The notes beneath the pieces are model-generated. The model did no database searches. It was not told the origin of the DNA and worked only from the letters and a program-made list of their open reading frames with translations. A stretch of 64,000 nucleotides of DNA from Dromaius novaehollandiae. Its lineage: Eukaryota; Chordata; Aves; Casuariiformes; Dromaiidae. A program made the position numbers and the translations under genes. Shown here piece after piece: positions 12,146 through 26,700 of the stretch; within the stretch, counting starts at the first letter, position 1, and each line of letters starts with the position of its first letter. The stretch spans positions 40,737,981 to 40,801,980 of the forward strand of contig NC_088098.1 in assembly GCF_036370855.1 (NCBI RefSeq), written 5' to 3'.

Positions 12146-15100
12146 TGGAGAAGACCTTAAATACTGTGTTAAAAATCAAACGAGAGAAATCTCTCAACCT
12201 ACAAATATGTATGGCATTCATTTGTATCCTAATGCAAAATGACTTAGTCAATACCCAGAGGCAGTTAAATTAAGCTTGGTTAGAGCTTTTACTGGCTGCA
12301 AAAAATTCAGCAGCTCAGATCTAGAATAGATTTTGTTTTTACTAAGACAGAAACAGACTCCAGATATTTAACTTGTGACATAGCTATGACAGTTATTTGA
12401 GACCATGCATCAGTCTATAGTAGCTGGCTGGAGCTGCTGATGTCAAAGGCTGGTTATCTAGATTAGAAGTTCTTCTTACTGTGCTAGAAAAACACGTAAG
12501 TTTCTGTGCAAGGCATAACATGCAGGCTTTTTTCCTGACAGAACAAATGAATACATTAGCCAAGGATGTCTGTCTTAAAAAGAAATGTCTCGCTTCAGCG
12601 ACAGCTGATCAGTAGTGCCCTTCTAGCTAAAGAAATTCAGTTGCCACTTGACAGCCTTAAGATTACTAACTTCTTAATACACCCAACAGCAGCATTTTGA
12701 ATTTGGAAATTAAATCAATAATGCCATAGCCTATATGTACTGTATATATGCAACATTTGACAGATGCCATCCTCCTAACCATTATGCTTTCAGTCAGAAC
12801 CGTAATACAAACATTAAATAAAAAAAACCCAGTCTTGCTAGTTCTGTGAAAGCTTTTCAACAGAAATGCAGGCTCAGATTGTCAGAGTGGCTAAGAGAGA
12901 GTTCAATGCAGCACCCAGGGTGGGAAAAACCGGCTCTAAGCCAACTTCATTTTCTCCTGGTCTTGGAACCCTGTTGGGGCTGGTGTATAGAGAAGATCAT
13001 TTAAAGGCTAGTGTAGATGCCAGCAGTCTCAAAGGGCTATTTTAGTAGCCAGGATTACTGGGGCATAAAGGAACCACAAAGCCCCTGCTTTCTGACTATC
13101 TCGTGCCAAAAGCACGCGGAGAGGGAGCGACAGAAGACGCTTATAGCATACGAGGCTTTTACTGTTCAGGGTGAATCTCTTCTTGACTGGCCCCTCCAGG
13201 ACCTGAGACTCAAGCACATCTGCCCCGGTTTACCAATGGCCTGGTGTTATAGTTTTGGGGAGACAGCTAAAGTGCTGAAGATTATGTTTTAAAGACATGA
13301 TGCCAACAAATTAAATTCAGAGTCTTAGCAGGGCCTTTCCAAATGGCAGTGCTCCAGGGCCAGACAGTTATAGCAGTAAGTTCTATAAATCTTTTCAGAA
13401 GCTCCTTGGGCTTCAAATACTTCAAACATTTCGTCATTCCCTTTAAACAGGGAAAATTGCCCAATCCCTTCTTGGAGGCCAGCATAATTATACTCTTGGA
13501 AAATAATAATAATAATAATAAAGTTCAAAAGCCAGAAGACTGCAGGTTACACCAAGTAACAGAATTAGTTAATTCTCACAGTAAACACTGACAAAAATAT
13601 TAATACGATGCTGTCTTAGATGCACTCCTGTGAGTTTACATTGGTGCAAACAAGTGAAAAAAAGCGATTTCAAGAGATTTGTTTAGGACTCTTTGTAGTT
13701 GGGAAGAAACTTAATTCCAGATATAAAACTTCTGTGAAGCTGCTTTACATGTCTCACTGTATAATGTGCATTTCTTTATTTGAACATGTTCCAAACAAAA
13801 CTCACTGAACAGAGTGCTGTGCTCCCTACTTTCTTTTCCTCCATCATAATTGTTCGCTATTGCTATCAGAAACTCTCCAGAAATTCAATAGATTAAGAAT
13901 GTGCAATTGTTCCATCCATGTTAATTAGCATGCTGTATTATTTTGGAGGAAATAAATGTGGATACAAGTGTTACAGAAGCCTCTGCAATCTTCAGCTATA
14001 TAACTGATCGCATTGTTGCAGCAAAACGCTCACAAGACAGCTCACAAGACAGTATGAGCTACATGCTCAGGCAGTTGGCTGAGTCCTTGAATGATTCAAA
14101 TAAACTATCACTTGTTTTAAAAGGAAAACTCTTCTGTAAACGTATACCTTACAGTAAAGCCTCCAATGAAGGTGTGGCTTTTTTCTGTCATGACCGATGT
14201 CATCTTGATAAAAATGAACATCCTTCCTCCCATATTTTACTTCTTACAAATTTTTCTAATACAGGCCTAAAATAAAAAAGAAATCAGATAGAACCTAAGA
14301 CAACTGCACATGTCTTCAACAGAGGAAGAGAATCAAACTAATGAAGATTCAAAAAGGAAAGGAAAGGAAGTATTAATCCAGCAAATTGAACAAATTAATG
14401 CACTGTGTTTGGACCCAGTTATGTTTCACAGACTCTCAGGATACTTTACCTTGGCAAAGCATTAAAATGACTATCACTCTTAATTTATTCTTTACATCGA
14501 TGCATGAAGGTGATTTTTGTGCTCACACAATGTTCTAACTGAATTAACTCATCTGACACAAAGTCCTCTCCTTTGCTTATGTGGAAAAAAGGAGAAAGAT
14601 TTAGTGCCATTTACACCACCTTAATTGAATACTCATATAAATGGGCTGCTGGATTTTTGCCAGGTTCAGGAAGGTGATAATCACAGGAAAAGAGGCAGCC
14701 CAAAGGACTGTTGGACATGCAAGACATTTCCTCAAGAACGTAATGTTGTTGAACACTCCAGAATTTCAATTTAAACTACTGCTGCTCTGGATTTCTACTG
14801 GTAGGGGCAATCTGAAAGAGAAGCTTTGTGATTACTAAAAAGAGAAACGTCTTATCTGGGAGCAAGCAGACTGTAACTGGAAGAAACACACCGCTGTGAC
14901 TGTGGTGGAGGTGAGGTTGCCATTTCAGCACTATCTTCTTGTGGGGCTGATGAGGGCAGAGCTGAGGTGAGGCCCATCCAGGCAGCGAACATGGGAACGA
15001 AAGGATGGAGCTGAGGAAGGGGACATTGCAGTGAAGGACAAGGTGGATGGCGGGCTTCAGGGAGAAGAGCAGCAGTGGCAAAGAGCAAGGCCAAACTGGA

Positions 15101-18100
15101 AGAGAGCAAATTGCCTTTATTTTAAAAAGTGGTTAGTTATACATCAGGTTATTTTGTCAATGTAGTGATTGTATGAACTTCTGTGACATAAAAAATACAC
15201 GTTTTTAACAAAGTGTGAGTATGGCTTGCAATAGCATCTTAAAAAACAAAGCTTTTGTTTTAAAGAGAAATACTCAAGCAGCCCAAACCAACGGGTATGA
15301 CCTGTGAGCAAAAAGGAGCTGAGCCTGGTACAATACTTAAATACTGAATCATTTCCTGTATTCTGTGCCAGATAATCACTCAAATCTATAGAAGTTGTAC
15401 TAGTATGATCTGATACATCAAGAGGCAAGCAGGTTACATTCGGTAATCCTGATCTTATCAGAATACAGAATCTGTGGTGAGAAAGCCTCTCACTTCTGTG
15501 TTGAAGGCGTTACTTCCCAAAGTGTTTTTCCAGTGTTCCCTTCCCAGATCAGCTTTTCCATGCATTGCCTGCCACTTTCTCGGTGCAACTAGCATGTCCC
15601 AGTGTAACTCCTCCAGTTTGTTTTCTGCCATCTGAGCATAACCTGGGATTGCTTTAGCTGCCGTTCCAGTAGCCTGGAGGCTATTGCAGACACCAGGTGT
15701 GCGATTCAATTGCCTGACTTAGGTGCCTAATGTGATCTGAGGTGCCCTCGGGTACCCAGGACACCCATCCGAGACTGGTAACACAGGACTTACGGGAAAC
15801 CTACATCCCTTTCGAGCAGCAGGTAGAGACCAGGCAGGATGACCTTCGGTTCCTCTGAAGTTACACAAGATGCCTATATTTGGGTAACTCAACTGAGCCT
15901 GAACAGCTGGTTCCTGAGCATATTATTGTACTGTGGAAGATTCAGTTGAAATACAAACCAGTATTTTCATGCCTGTTAACTTTTCCTGATGCTGTATGTC
16001 TCTTCTTGCAGCCTGTTTTGCAAAAAGCAGTAACGGGTAATTATGCTCTACCCCATCTCTCGCTCATATAAGCACAGGAAGCTAGAATAACATACAAGAA
16101 GTAAATGGTTATTTACACATTTATTCATCCTCTGTACAGAACATACGCATCAGTCAGCTTCTAAGCTTGCTTTTCAGTATCCATAGAAACTGAAGAAGAG
16201 TAAAAATGGCATGGCTTATTTCCTTTTTCTTTTCCTGATCTTGAGAAGAATCTCACAATCTGTAATGCTATTTTACATTTCGTTGGCAAGTACTTCTAAT
16301 GTAATTTTATGTCAAATACTGTATATAACTTTAAAAGCTTTTGGCATTTGGTACTACAACTGCAGCAGCGGTTCAGTGTGGTCCCGTTGTTTTATTTCTC
16401 TGCACTCACTGAAAAAAACCTTTGCTTTTCACGGTCACTCAGTCCACCCTATGGCTAGATGTCTCCAGGTACTGTGTTTCAACCTCTTAGTTTTACTGTT
16501 TTTCGTAGCTTGCTACATACCTTCCTTTCTTGATTGCTACTGAAAATTATGTTTGTGGGAGGAAATAGATGGTAAAGTACCGATGTTAGAAAACCACTTG
16601 GCACCTCAAAGCTGTTCCTATGGCAACTGAGGCCTACTGAGGTACTAGAGCATCTATGAAACCTTATACAGCTTTTAAGCATGGTATTTGTGCAAACATG
16701 GATCATTTTGAAAACACCACATTATACCATTTTTTTCTGTTAAACTTCATACTCATACATGAACATGTGTTCAGTATTTTTAGGAACATAATTCCGTTGA
16801 TACCATGACTAAGTCATTACTTAATTTTGCTTGTGGGATAGCCATTGTCATACTAAATTACTACAGGGATTTACAAAATTAAACCATATTAATATCAAAA
16901 AAGGAGGTAGTATTCATGCATTCAAGTATGCTATTTTCAATAATGTACGTTTTTAAATGAAATGTGGATGTAAGCACCTAGGAGTAAAAACCTCCTTTTT
17001 TTTTCTTAACAGCTTTATAAATATACTTTAAAAATTAATGCTGTATTTTCTTGACTGAGCTGCCTCACTGAAATGGATTAGAAAATCCTGGTCTGGTCCA
17101 GGAGGTTTGGTTTGTCAGTTATGGCTGGAGTACTTCTGGCCAAGCTTGCCACCTCTGACCGGTGCTGGCTTCAAGGTGGAGCGAGGTCCTGCTACTGGAG
17201 CGCAGCATGGTGCTGCTTGTGGGTCCCACCTGGTGCAGAGGGGACAACCCAGGGAGAGCGGTGTGATCAGTTGCTCCCTTCACCAAGAGGCAACGTGTTC
17301 CCTTACCAACACAATTCCTTGCATACACAGCAGTTACGCACACAGAAATATGACTGTGTGCCAAACTGCAGGGGCGATCCGGGTTGAGGGTGATCAGTCC
17401 TTGCTCCGGAGGTAGCTGGCGTCTTACAAATGGTGGCAGCTGTGGTACCTGTAGGCACATGGCTTCTCTATATGCACTTCCCCGGTGCCTGCATGCTGCT
17501 AGGCCACAAGTTTGAGCCAGTCCCAGCTAACCTGCACGTGGCCGAGGGAGTAAGAGTACAAGCCCATGGCCTGGCCATACCGCCCCGCATCCAGATCCCA
17601 TGGCTTGGTCCATGTGGAGCAGCCGGCAGGGTGCACACGGTGAGAGAGGAGTTGTCTGGTGTGTTGGGTGAAGGGAATTTTCCATATTAATCCACCTCTA
17701 GAACATACTTAGCTCTTCCCTTTTCTGAGCCGCGCTTCCTCTGTGCTCTCATGAGACTTGTCTTTTCCTAGCACACAAGGTCCCTGTTCTGCATCTTTCA
17801 CCGTTGTGTGCACCAAGCCTTTGTAATGCATGCAAGGTACAAGAAAATGGTTCTCTGGTGCTTCAGCTGGCACATTGACCCAAGCTGTTTCCACTTCAGT
17901 GGTGATCACTGAGACTGAACGTTTGAAATTTTCTTCCTGAGAAATAAAGAAAAGAGTCTTGTCAGTAAAAATGAACAGCCATACAAGGAGTTTCATGACA
18001 CAATGTTTTCTAAAATAATAATTACTTTGTAATGTTCTTCTTTCTAAGCCACTGAAGAATATACTGTCAACAGGATCTCTCAGGCTTTCTTTTAGGGCCT

Positions 18101-18390
18101 TCATTTATTAATACAATTCAGATATAACTAAGTAATAAAACAATCCATCATCTTTTGTCGATGGGGTCCTTAAAATGCTATTTCAGGCTGTGCACCTGAG
18201 TGGAGGACTACAGTCACCTCTGACGTGTTCACATGCCATCCTCCTCTGAATACTCCATGGGAAGGAACCCAGATTAAGGTCTGCCACAGAACCTTTCCTG
18301 CTTTCAGACTGTATTTTTTTCACGAGCTGTTCTACTGCTATTGTCCTCAGTTACTGTGATAGACACAGAAGAAAGGGTAATTCTCAGAGA
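12146..18390. other. intergenic DNA; leads only
   Basis: There is no gene I can name. Plus-strand frames at 13943-14275 and 14310-14465 have protein-like composition and are treated as findings. A duplicated 12-base unit (CTCACAAGACAG twice) lies near 14029-14052 inside the first of these. A GC-richer patch at about 17.1-17.7 kb has overlapping frames on both strands with no recognisable product. Text around 15,710-15,760 ('gacttaggtgcctaatgtg') resembles an old CR1-like fragment. Confidence 0.45.
13500..13522 (+). repeat. (AAT)n microsatellite
   Basis: About seven perfect AAT units. This is a simple trinucleotide repeat. Confidence 0.9.
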
Positions 18391-18394
18391 GATT

Positions 18395-18480
18395 TGTTTA
18401 GATATACAGAAATAGAAGGGACCTTCCTAGACACTAAGTGCCATCCTCTACTGTCACAAGCACCGGCTCAGAAATTTATC
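18395..18480 (-). repeat. possible old CR1 3'-end fragment
   Basis: The plus strand reads 'acagaaatagaagggacc' then 'ttcctagacactaagtgcc'. This resembles the complement of an old CR1 3' end, where 'cagaat...gggacct...ggtcatctagtcc' is typical. Divergence is high and the call is tentative. Confidence 0.3.
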
Positions 18481-21400
18481 TATACGTAAAGCGCAAAAGA
18501 CCTTAAAAATCAAGGTTTGTTTTATAAGCATAAAGCAAAAGTGACATCCAATGGCCTGCAAATCCAGGCAGAATGCTTGGAGTACTTATTACAAAAGCCC
18601 ACAAGAATTTTTCAGAGGCAATTTCATCTTTTTGCTGACTCCCATGAATTTGCTATCCAGTATCCCCTTTTATAAAGTTGTAATTTGACTTAAAAAATAA
18701 AATCATTGTGCTAGAGTTGCAAACAAGCTTGTTTTGAAGATAGAAGTTTCTCAATAACAGTGCAGTGAATGAGAAAACAACATTTAAAAATTGTGCAAAA
18801 GGTCAAGAAGGAGAAAGATTAACTTTTGGGGGAATGGAGTACTTCATTCTTGACGCTGAACCCACTGAATGCTTTATAAGTGTTTTCTAAAGTTCGTTTA
18901 ACATGAGTTGTAGACATTTGTATAGGCAATTTTATAAATGCAAGTAAATAGTAAGCTCGAAAAACATGTGTATTCTGGCTAAACATTTCCCCAACCATTC
19001 TGCAAAGAGGTCCTGATTCCACAGTGTGCTGATCATCTCCTACAACACGATAAAACCCCATCGGAGGAAAGGTCCTTCCCTGAGCCATGAATCCATGCAG
19101 CTGTTGCTGAAGCTAACCAGAAGGCCTCAGCAAAACTGGAATAGCCACTCAAATATAAAACACAGTGATATGAGTAAAGCAAACTCCCATGAGAAGGAAT
19201 GAGTAGCATCAGTAGCTACTACCCTGAAACCAGGGCAGACAGACTGTGACGCCTTGCAAACCCAAACTATTTCATGCTGTGCTCTTGGCCTGCCCTCTTA
19301 AGCTAGATTGTGGGGGTCTACAGGCAAATTTTGAATGAACAAACCTACCCATATAATTCTGACAATGCATCTCTGTCCAGAACTGCTCACGGTCCTTTTT
19401 TTCTTTTTTTCTTCCTTTTTTGTAAAGAGAGTATCACTAGTGGGATAGGTGGCTTTCAATTGTTGGACCTCTGCCTTCTTGTAGTAAAGACTATCAATAC
19501 AGTAAATCCCAGAAGATAAATGGGAGAAAACAAACAAAAGATGGAGACACACATGAAAGGGAACAGAAGAAATGACAGTCAAAACAACAGAAGCAAGAAT
19601 CATTGCAAAGAAGGGAAGCCTGCAGAGTTGGTTTGTCATCTTTCCTGGAGCAACCACTAGTACCAGGAACACTGTCTGAATACCACTGCAGATACCACCT
19701 TTGCTCGTAGTAAACTAAGTCTGGAGATAACCACTATTGCTCACTCTCTCTCCCTCTCTTAGAGTTCTCTAGTCATCATACCGGAGGCAGTTTCAAAGGC
19801 AAATGGATTATCACATCAATTTTCACTTGTAATTCAGATCTACCTAAATGAACAGGCCTGTCAGTGTTCAATAACTTCAAAAAAATAGCTCAACAAAAGT
19901 TAGAAAACACTAACTTTTTTGAGCTACTTTGAGGTCAAGAGGCTGTAGGGTAAATGTATTTTAAGCAGACTAATAGTTGAAATCTGGAAAGACTTCTAGT
20001 CAAAAAAACTCACAGGAAAGGAGTCTGGTGAGGAAGTGACAGACGTCCCTTCTGAACATTTAAAGAAATATAAATATCCTCCCGTCCAGTTTATGCCTTC
20101 TTAGCAGAAACAGTCACCTACAGATCCAGAAGATTTGGGTAGAAGCTGAACTGATGCTAGTGGCTCCTGTCCTGATCGCAGGATAATAGGAGACAGAGAT
20201 TGAGATTCTTCTGTGGTTGCTATTGCAGTTATATTTGCTGAACAAGAAGTACATGTGACAAGGGTTTGGTACTTTTCCATTAAAAAAAAAACATGGTCTC
20301 CTCTCTGCTAACACAGTAATTAGGCACCTCCATAATCAACCTTTTCTTAGATGGACATTCTTGTTTGGGTATCTTACATTTGCAATACAAAGCTAAAAGA
20401 GGAAAGAGAGTTTAAGTAGGACACAGCCACCAAATTTGGCAGTGTTCCCTTTGAATGTTTTTCTAAGGATTTTGTCCATATGAGTTCTGAGTGCAAATGC
20501 CAAATGACATTCAGGAGAAAGAGACTGAGCTGATAAAACTCTGCAGCAGTTTTTTCTACTATTTTGGCTGCCTCTGGTACCCAAAACACATTTTTCACTT
20601 GACTAAAATGGAAGGAAGAAAAAATAGGCACTAATCTTCCTTTTTAATTAAACTGATCGGAATAAATCATGCACAGGTTTGCCTTTTCATGTCATATTTC
20701 ACTAGCCGAGTGGGATCTCAGAAGCACTGTGTTGCAATGTGCAACATCTCTGATGCGGTAGCAGCTTTTTTGCAGGTATCTCCTCATTCTGTCTGGACGC
20801 CTTACTGTTAACAGCCTCCTCTGCCCAGGCAGCTGCGCCTCTGAGAGGAGAACAACATGTTCCCTCAGTACAGAGCGCGGAGTTGTTTCATGTCCAACGA
20901 GAGATAAAATGCAAGCTGCTCCAAAGGAACTTCCAAATCGCCCTGTAAAAGGAAACTGCAGAGAGACAAGCTGCTGGCAGGACGAGAGATCAAAGGGTTA
21001 TGTTAAGGACTTATTGACCATGTTTCTCTTTCATCGGGCCAGATTATGCAACCTGCCAGGTGCAGGATACTTGCTGTTTCTAAGGGGTGAGCGAGTATTA
21101 CAGATACGTGAGGGGTGAATATCTTCATTTGAACGACACAGAAAGGAGAGAGGTTTTGCATCAGGCTCAGGAGGAGGAAGGAACAGGTGGCAGATGGGGA
21201 TATTTTGGAGCGCTTCTCTTACACTTTGTAGTGTGCCAGTGAAAAGAATTTAAGCTTCGTTGTTATAGGAGTTGGTGGATATTTCACTTCCCTATTTACA
21301 CATATTTACTAAAAAAGGGAGAGGGGGAACCTTTTAAGCTGAAGCATTCGTGCAGTAAATTCAGTTAAAGAAAGCAAGAATATGGAGGCCATGGAGCAAG

Positions 21401-24400
21401 CCCGCTTGTTCTCGTATCTATTTCTAGATGGTTCGCTACAGATATTTGTATACCTGTTCTTAAAATCCTTTAGTGTAGGGGATTACACAGCCTCCCAGAG
21501 CTGCCAGCTCAGCCCTGAAGTTCATTCCCCCTGTATCTTCTGTTTCTGTCAGAAATTCACATAACTCTTTGCACTGCCCTTCAAAAGATGCCCTTGATGA
21601 ACTTCTGCCCATACTGTTGATCTTCCCCGAGTTCTTTCTAGTTTTGACATGTGGTGCCCGAAACTGGCTGCCAGGGCCGTGGGCGCAGCCCCAGCCCTGG
21701 TGGACACTGGGCACTGCTGTGGGTCGGGGCTGGGGCCGAGGCTGCGGTGAGAAGGCAACTCACCCCACGGTAAAACAGACAGCGTACACTGGCTGCCCAG
21801 CCTTCAGCGGGCTAAATTTCAGTGAGGTTAATCCATCAGAACAATTCTAAGGTTATCCTGCCGAATGCTTCGGGACACATTTTATCAGGCTCAGTTTTTA
21901 CTAGCTGCTTCGACGATCTTAAACTTGCTCAGGTCCTCAGCACTTGCGTTTCCCTGATTCCTCCCCTTTGTCACTGGCGATATTGGTGGCGGCAGATGGC
22001 CTTTGCAGAGAGAGGTGCAGCAGAAACACATTGCACGGTTTGGCCTTCTCAGCATCATCTGTTTGTCTTTCCTCCCCCCGAGCAGCAGACCAAGCTTTTG
22101 CAGCCTTCCTCTTACTACGAGGGTAATTGCAGAAGGATTTCCTGTTACCCTTTACAGCCTTTCTGCTTTTTTTTCCCCCTTCTGTAATACTGTGCTACTC
22201 TTTTACTTATTCAGCCATGCTGATTTTTTTAGTAGTCTTCTGCACCTGGATGGATAATCCAGTGCTCTTCGGTGGTGCCTTGCTCTTCCACAATCCATTT
22301 TCCCAACTTACTCGTTCCCCTGTGACTCTAGCTAACCTTCTCTGAGGTTGTCGAAATCTGCTTTTTGAATAACTTTATTGCCTCATACAGTTCCTCTTTT
22401 CACAAAATAGGGAACTCCATCACTTCAGGAGAAGGCTGTCCCCATCGTGATCTCTGAACTTGTTGAATAATTAATCCTGTTGTATTATTTTCCCAAGTAC
22501 CGAGAGTACTTCATTACCGCCAAATCCTGTCCTTTTCATGTAGAAATATAAAAGCACTCAGAAATCAACATAAACATCATGTCATGTTTTTATGTGCTAG
22601 AGCAGTAGCTCACAGATGTGTTGCAAAGAGGACAGAAAAACATCAGTATTTCTATTTTTTGAAAATATGTCAGCCCTGATACAGTTCAAAGATTAAGATA
22701 AAATACAAATTTAGGTCCTGCACTCTAATTGTGCAATCTGTTGGAAACATGAAAATACTATTCAGCCTTTAAAGAAGTTGTTTGTACTTTATTTAACTGT
22801 GATTTGCTTCAAAATTTGATGATAATTTAAATCTATAGGATCTCAGCAACAGTCCAATGAAACCAGTGAAGAACATGTACTCATTGAAGAATTCTAGTTC
22901 TCATTGGTGGGTTTTAGCTAAGGCTGAAAGTATGGAGCAAAATGATATATAAGGTGTTCAATATTTTAAGCTAAATCTCAATAATCAAAATGGTAGAGAC
23001 AATATTATTTTTTCTTTATATCAGTGGTATTACTATCATGTTTATGATTGCCCTGCTGGTTTTATAAGAAGCATAGAGTGTTCTTAATAATACCATTATT
23101 AATGCTATAATATATGCTGCTTGAGCAGGGAGCTTGTAGAATGCAGACTGTCTGGAATACCTCTCTACATACAAATAATAGCGTTTTAGCTGTTGCTTTA
23201 GCTTTACTGTCTTTCTGAGTAGTCCCTACTGTTAAAAAAGCTTAAAAAATAAAAAATTATGATAGAAAATAAACTGCCAATTTCCTGACAAATTAAAATT
23301 AAGGGCAGGTGTCATTTTTAATGCAAAGCTTTTCATTACAAAAATTGTATAGAATATAATGATGTATATAGCTTTTTTTATCTCTTAAAAATCAAAATAT
23401 GGGTGCCATTCTTTTCAAGCATAGTTCAGAGCTATGAAAATATGAAAAAATGGAGGAAGTAAGGTGCTCTTATATCTTATTTATTTTTCTCTCTTCATGC
23501 ATAAAGCAGAAAAACATGAAAAGATGTTTAGAAAAGGAGACAAAACACTATATTTATCTCCTGCTCTTCACTTTCTCAGTAGAAAAATAATGAGAAACAA
23601 GAAGCAGATGAACATGCCCAAAACTCTAAACAAGTTTTGGGTGAATATTTCGAAGTGAAAATTTGATAAAAAATCACTGGAACTGAAAAATATTTTTAAT
23701 ATTATATTTTAGTATCCGTTGATTTGCAATGAGAACATTAGGTATTTCCAGATTTTTGCTTGTTTATGGCAGGGAGTATCTTGCAAATGGAACTTGTACC
23801 ATTTTGGACAAAGGTGGGGCAAAATATGGTCCTCATAAAAAATGTTTTGTCCATCATTTGAGATAGACACGGTATTAATGAAGGAGAAATAACAGGCTGA
23901 CAACTGTATTGCTCAGAATCATTGAGTGATAAAGAGCCTGAGAGAGGGCTGTTTAATGCAACAGACCTTGATTTTAACCAGAGCTAAATGTGTGACTGAG
24001 CAGCCCAGCACCTATTCTCCCATAAGCTGAGGAAGCTACGTGCCACAGAAGTGCTGCGTATTCGCATGCTGGCCCCTGCTTCCACACAAAAGGAGCTTTT
24101 ATTTTAACGGAGAGGTATTGAGCAACAAGGCTTTGCACAACACAACAAACCGAACACAAGTGTCTCAAGCGAGACACTATTAAGGCATGGGAAATTTGCC
24201 ATGTCCCTGTAATTTATCATTTTAATTGGAATTAGACAGATTCCATCAAAGATCACTGAACAGAACAGCAAGAAATATATGTTTTCCCTTAGCTGTTGTT
24301 ATTACGCAGGATAGATGGAGAGCTAAGCTAGGGGGAAAACCCTTTTCAGTGTAAACAGATATCCATCTGATCTGTAGAAGACGTGCAGGAGAAGAAGGGA

Positions 24401-26700
24401 AACAGGATCTTTCAGATACAATCAATACTGAAGAAGCAAAATAATGCCTTTTCCAAAGACCTTATATGGCTGCAGACAGCCTTGGTTACTTCTTACAAAG
24501 TCTTGTGTTAGTGCTACAGTAACTTCCCTCCGCTCCCTGTTGGTGTATCTGGGACAAGTTTTCCAAAGATTCATTCTCTGAACATCCAGGTGCTGCTCAT
24601 TTAGAGTTTCTTTTTATAGGCAGACTTAATATAGGATGAGGTACCTGGCCTTCAGAGTGGAATAGAAAACCATGCGTGTGCAGCATAGGCTTCCAGTTTA
24701 GGACACAGGCAGCTATAGGCATCTGTAAAGGTCATCTAAAAAATGCCAAATACAGCTAGAAATGTCCCCTGGGAAAGGCAGGCAGATATGGGGAGTCTTG
24801 CCCCCAAGGCGGAGCTGCAGGCAGGCATCTCCGTTCACTCAGGAGAGCGCTCCTCTTTCTTTCAAAGGACTGAATGTAGGAGTGTGCGACCCACCTGGCA
24901 GCAAGCAAAATACGGGATGAAAATGGAAGAATGAGACAGGATTGGGATAGTACCACTCTTCCCGTCAAAACTATCCCACCCCGTGGAGGTGAACGCTGCT
25001 TTATTGGTATACAAGATCATGCTTAAAGCACTTAGAGATGACAGTATAGTCTGAACTTTTGTATTGATTTTGTGAAACCAGCCGCCTCTACTGTCAGCTC
25101 TGTGCTCTGCTGCACTATGTTACACTCAGGTGTCACTAATACAGCATAACAGGAGCAAGAGTCAGTGTGCAACGTAGTCCTCAGCAAGGTCGGCATGTAC
25201 ATCCAAACTAATTGCCTAGATTTTCTTTTTAGCCAGTGGGAAGAAATGTCCTCTCTCTAGCCTGCAATTTCCACCCAAAAGTAAACATCTAACTTAGGTC
25301 ACATAAACTGTGCCCTAAAAATGCTTATTGCTCTCCGCTGACTATAAATGGACTACATCAGATGTAGCTATCTATACTAGACACATCTAATGTTGGGTAA
25401 AATGAATCCAACCTTTGGAGCCTCAGAGACACACAAGGCTTTACAGTTAAAGCTTATTATTATCAGCTGCTTGAACCCTTGAATGAAACAGAGTAACACC
25501 ACTTTTCCATCTACCTTTTTTTCAGAAATCCTGTACCTTCAGCAATTGTCCATGATGACTTAACTACAGAAATGCAAGTGATTGCGATGGATCAAGCTGT
25601 ACCAAATCAATTTTCAGCAATGATCAAGACCCTAATAAAAGGAAACATGACTGTGCCACTGTGACTCATATCTGAACTCTGTATTCAGTTTTAGTGAGCA
25701 GGTAGAAATGTCTTAGAGGTGAGCAACAGATGTGGAGCAGCTCCGTGTTACTCTTCCTGTCATGACAGTGAGAGTGCTCACACAGTTCAGCTGACAAACA
25801 GTCATCCCTGAGTCATGAACCTTGACAACTTTTGATCATCATCCCATATCCTTCATCACTGATCATGGTTAGCTTAGCAGAAGAAAGGATAAATTTAAGT
25901 CCTCAAAGTTTAACTTGGTTCCTCGTCTACATTTATAGTAAAAAAATAATTGAAACTAATTCAATGAAACAAACTGGGTTCTGATTCGATAACGTCATAA
26001 AACACCAGACAGGGCGAAACAGCATTTTCCAGAGCTGTATGCTCCTCCAGTCCTCATAGAGGCTCAGTCTGGCTGTGTAATATATCACAATTAAATCTAT
26101 GTCTGTTAATCATTGCAGCAAAAATACTCAGTCAGTGGTAAATATTAGGCTAAAGGGTAGGACGCTGACAGCCGCTCTTGTGGGTTTGCTAAAGTCCGAA
26201 AGCAGGAAATCGCCAGCCCGCCCTTCTTTCACATCTCTCCCATGCACAAGGGACAGAAAAGAGGTACCCTTTTCCCACGGAAAAAAACTTAAATTCTAAA
26301 CTACCTCCTACAGCTTCCTGTGAGTTGAAATGCCGCTCGCATCCTGACCAGCTCTTAGCTCCTTGCACTTATTATCCACTGTCAACTCAGAAATCTGCAG
26401 CACATTAAGAAAGCACAAGTTGGGGACAGCCCAAAACAAAGGGAATTAAAATGATGATAAATACCACAAGGAATATCATTTTAATTCAATAAAGCCCTTC
26501 CTTTTTTAATCAGTGCTGGAGCAGAGTTTCCATTCTGACATGCCAGAGAAACAGAAAAAAAAGGAAAGGTCGGGGAGAGCTTATATTAAAATAGAGCACC
26601 TTGGTCTGAGCATTTATGGTCTTTTCTTGCAAACCTACCTCTGCAAACTGCATGTGAGTGTAACATGTGGTTTGAGAAAAGAGGCAGAATAAAAATAAAA
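18481..26700. other. intergenic DNA, no gene recognised
   Basis: I find no coding gene. A pyrimidine-rich run lies at about 19,397-19,422. A moderately GC-rich patch at about 21.55-22.1 kb contains several overlapping frames on both strands that look like composition artefacts. No splice-bounded open exon with a recognisable domain was found. Confidence 0.5.
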
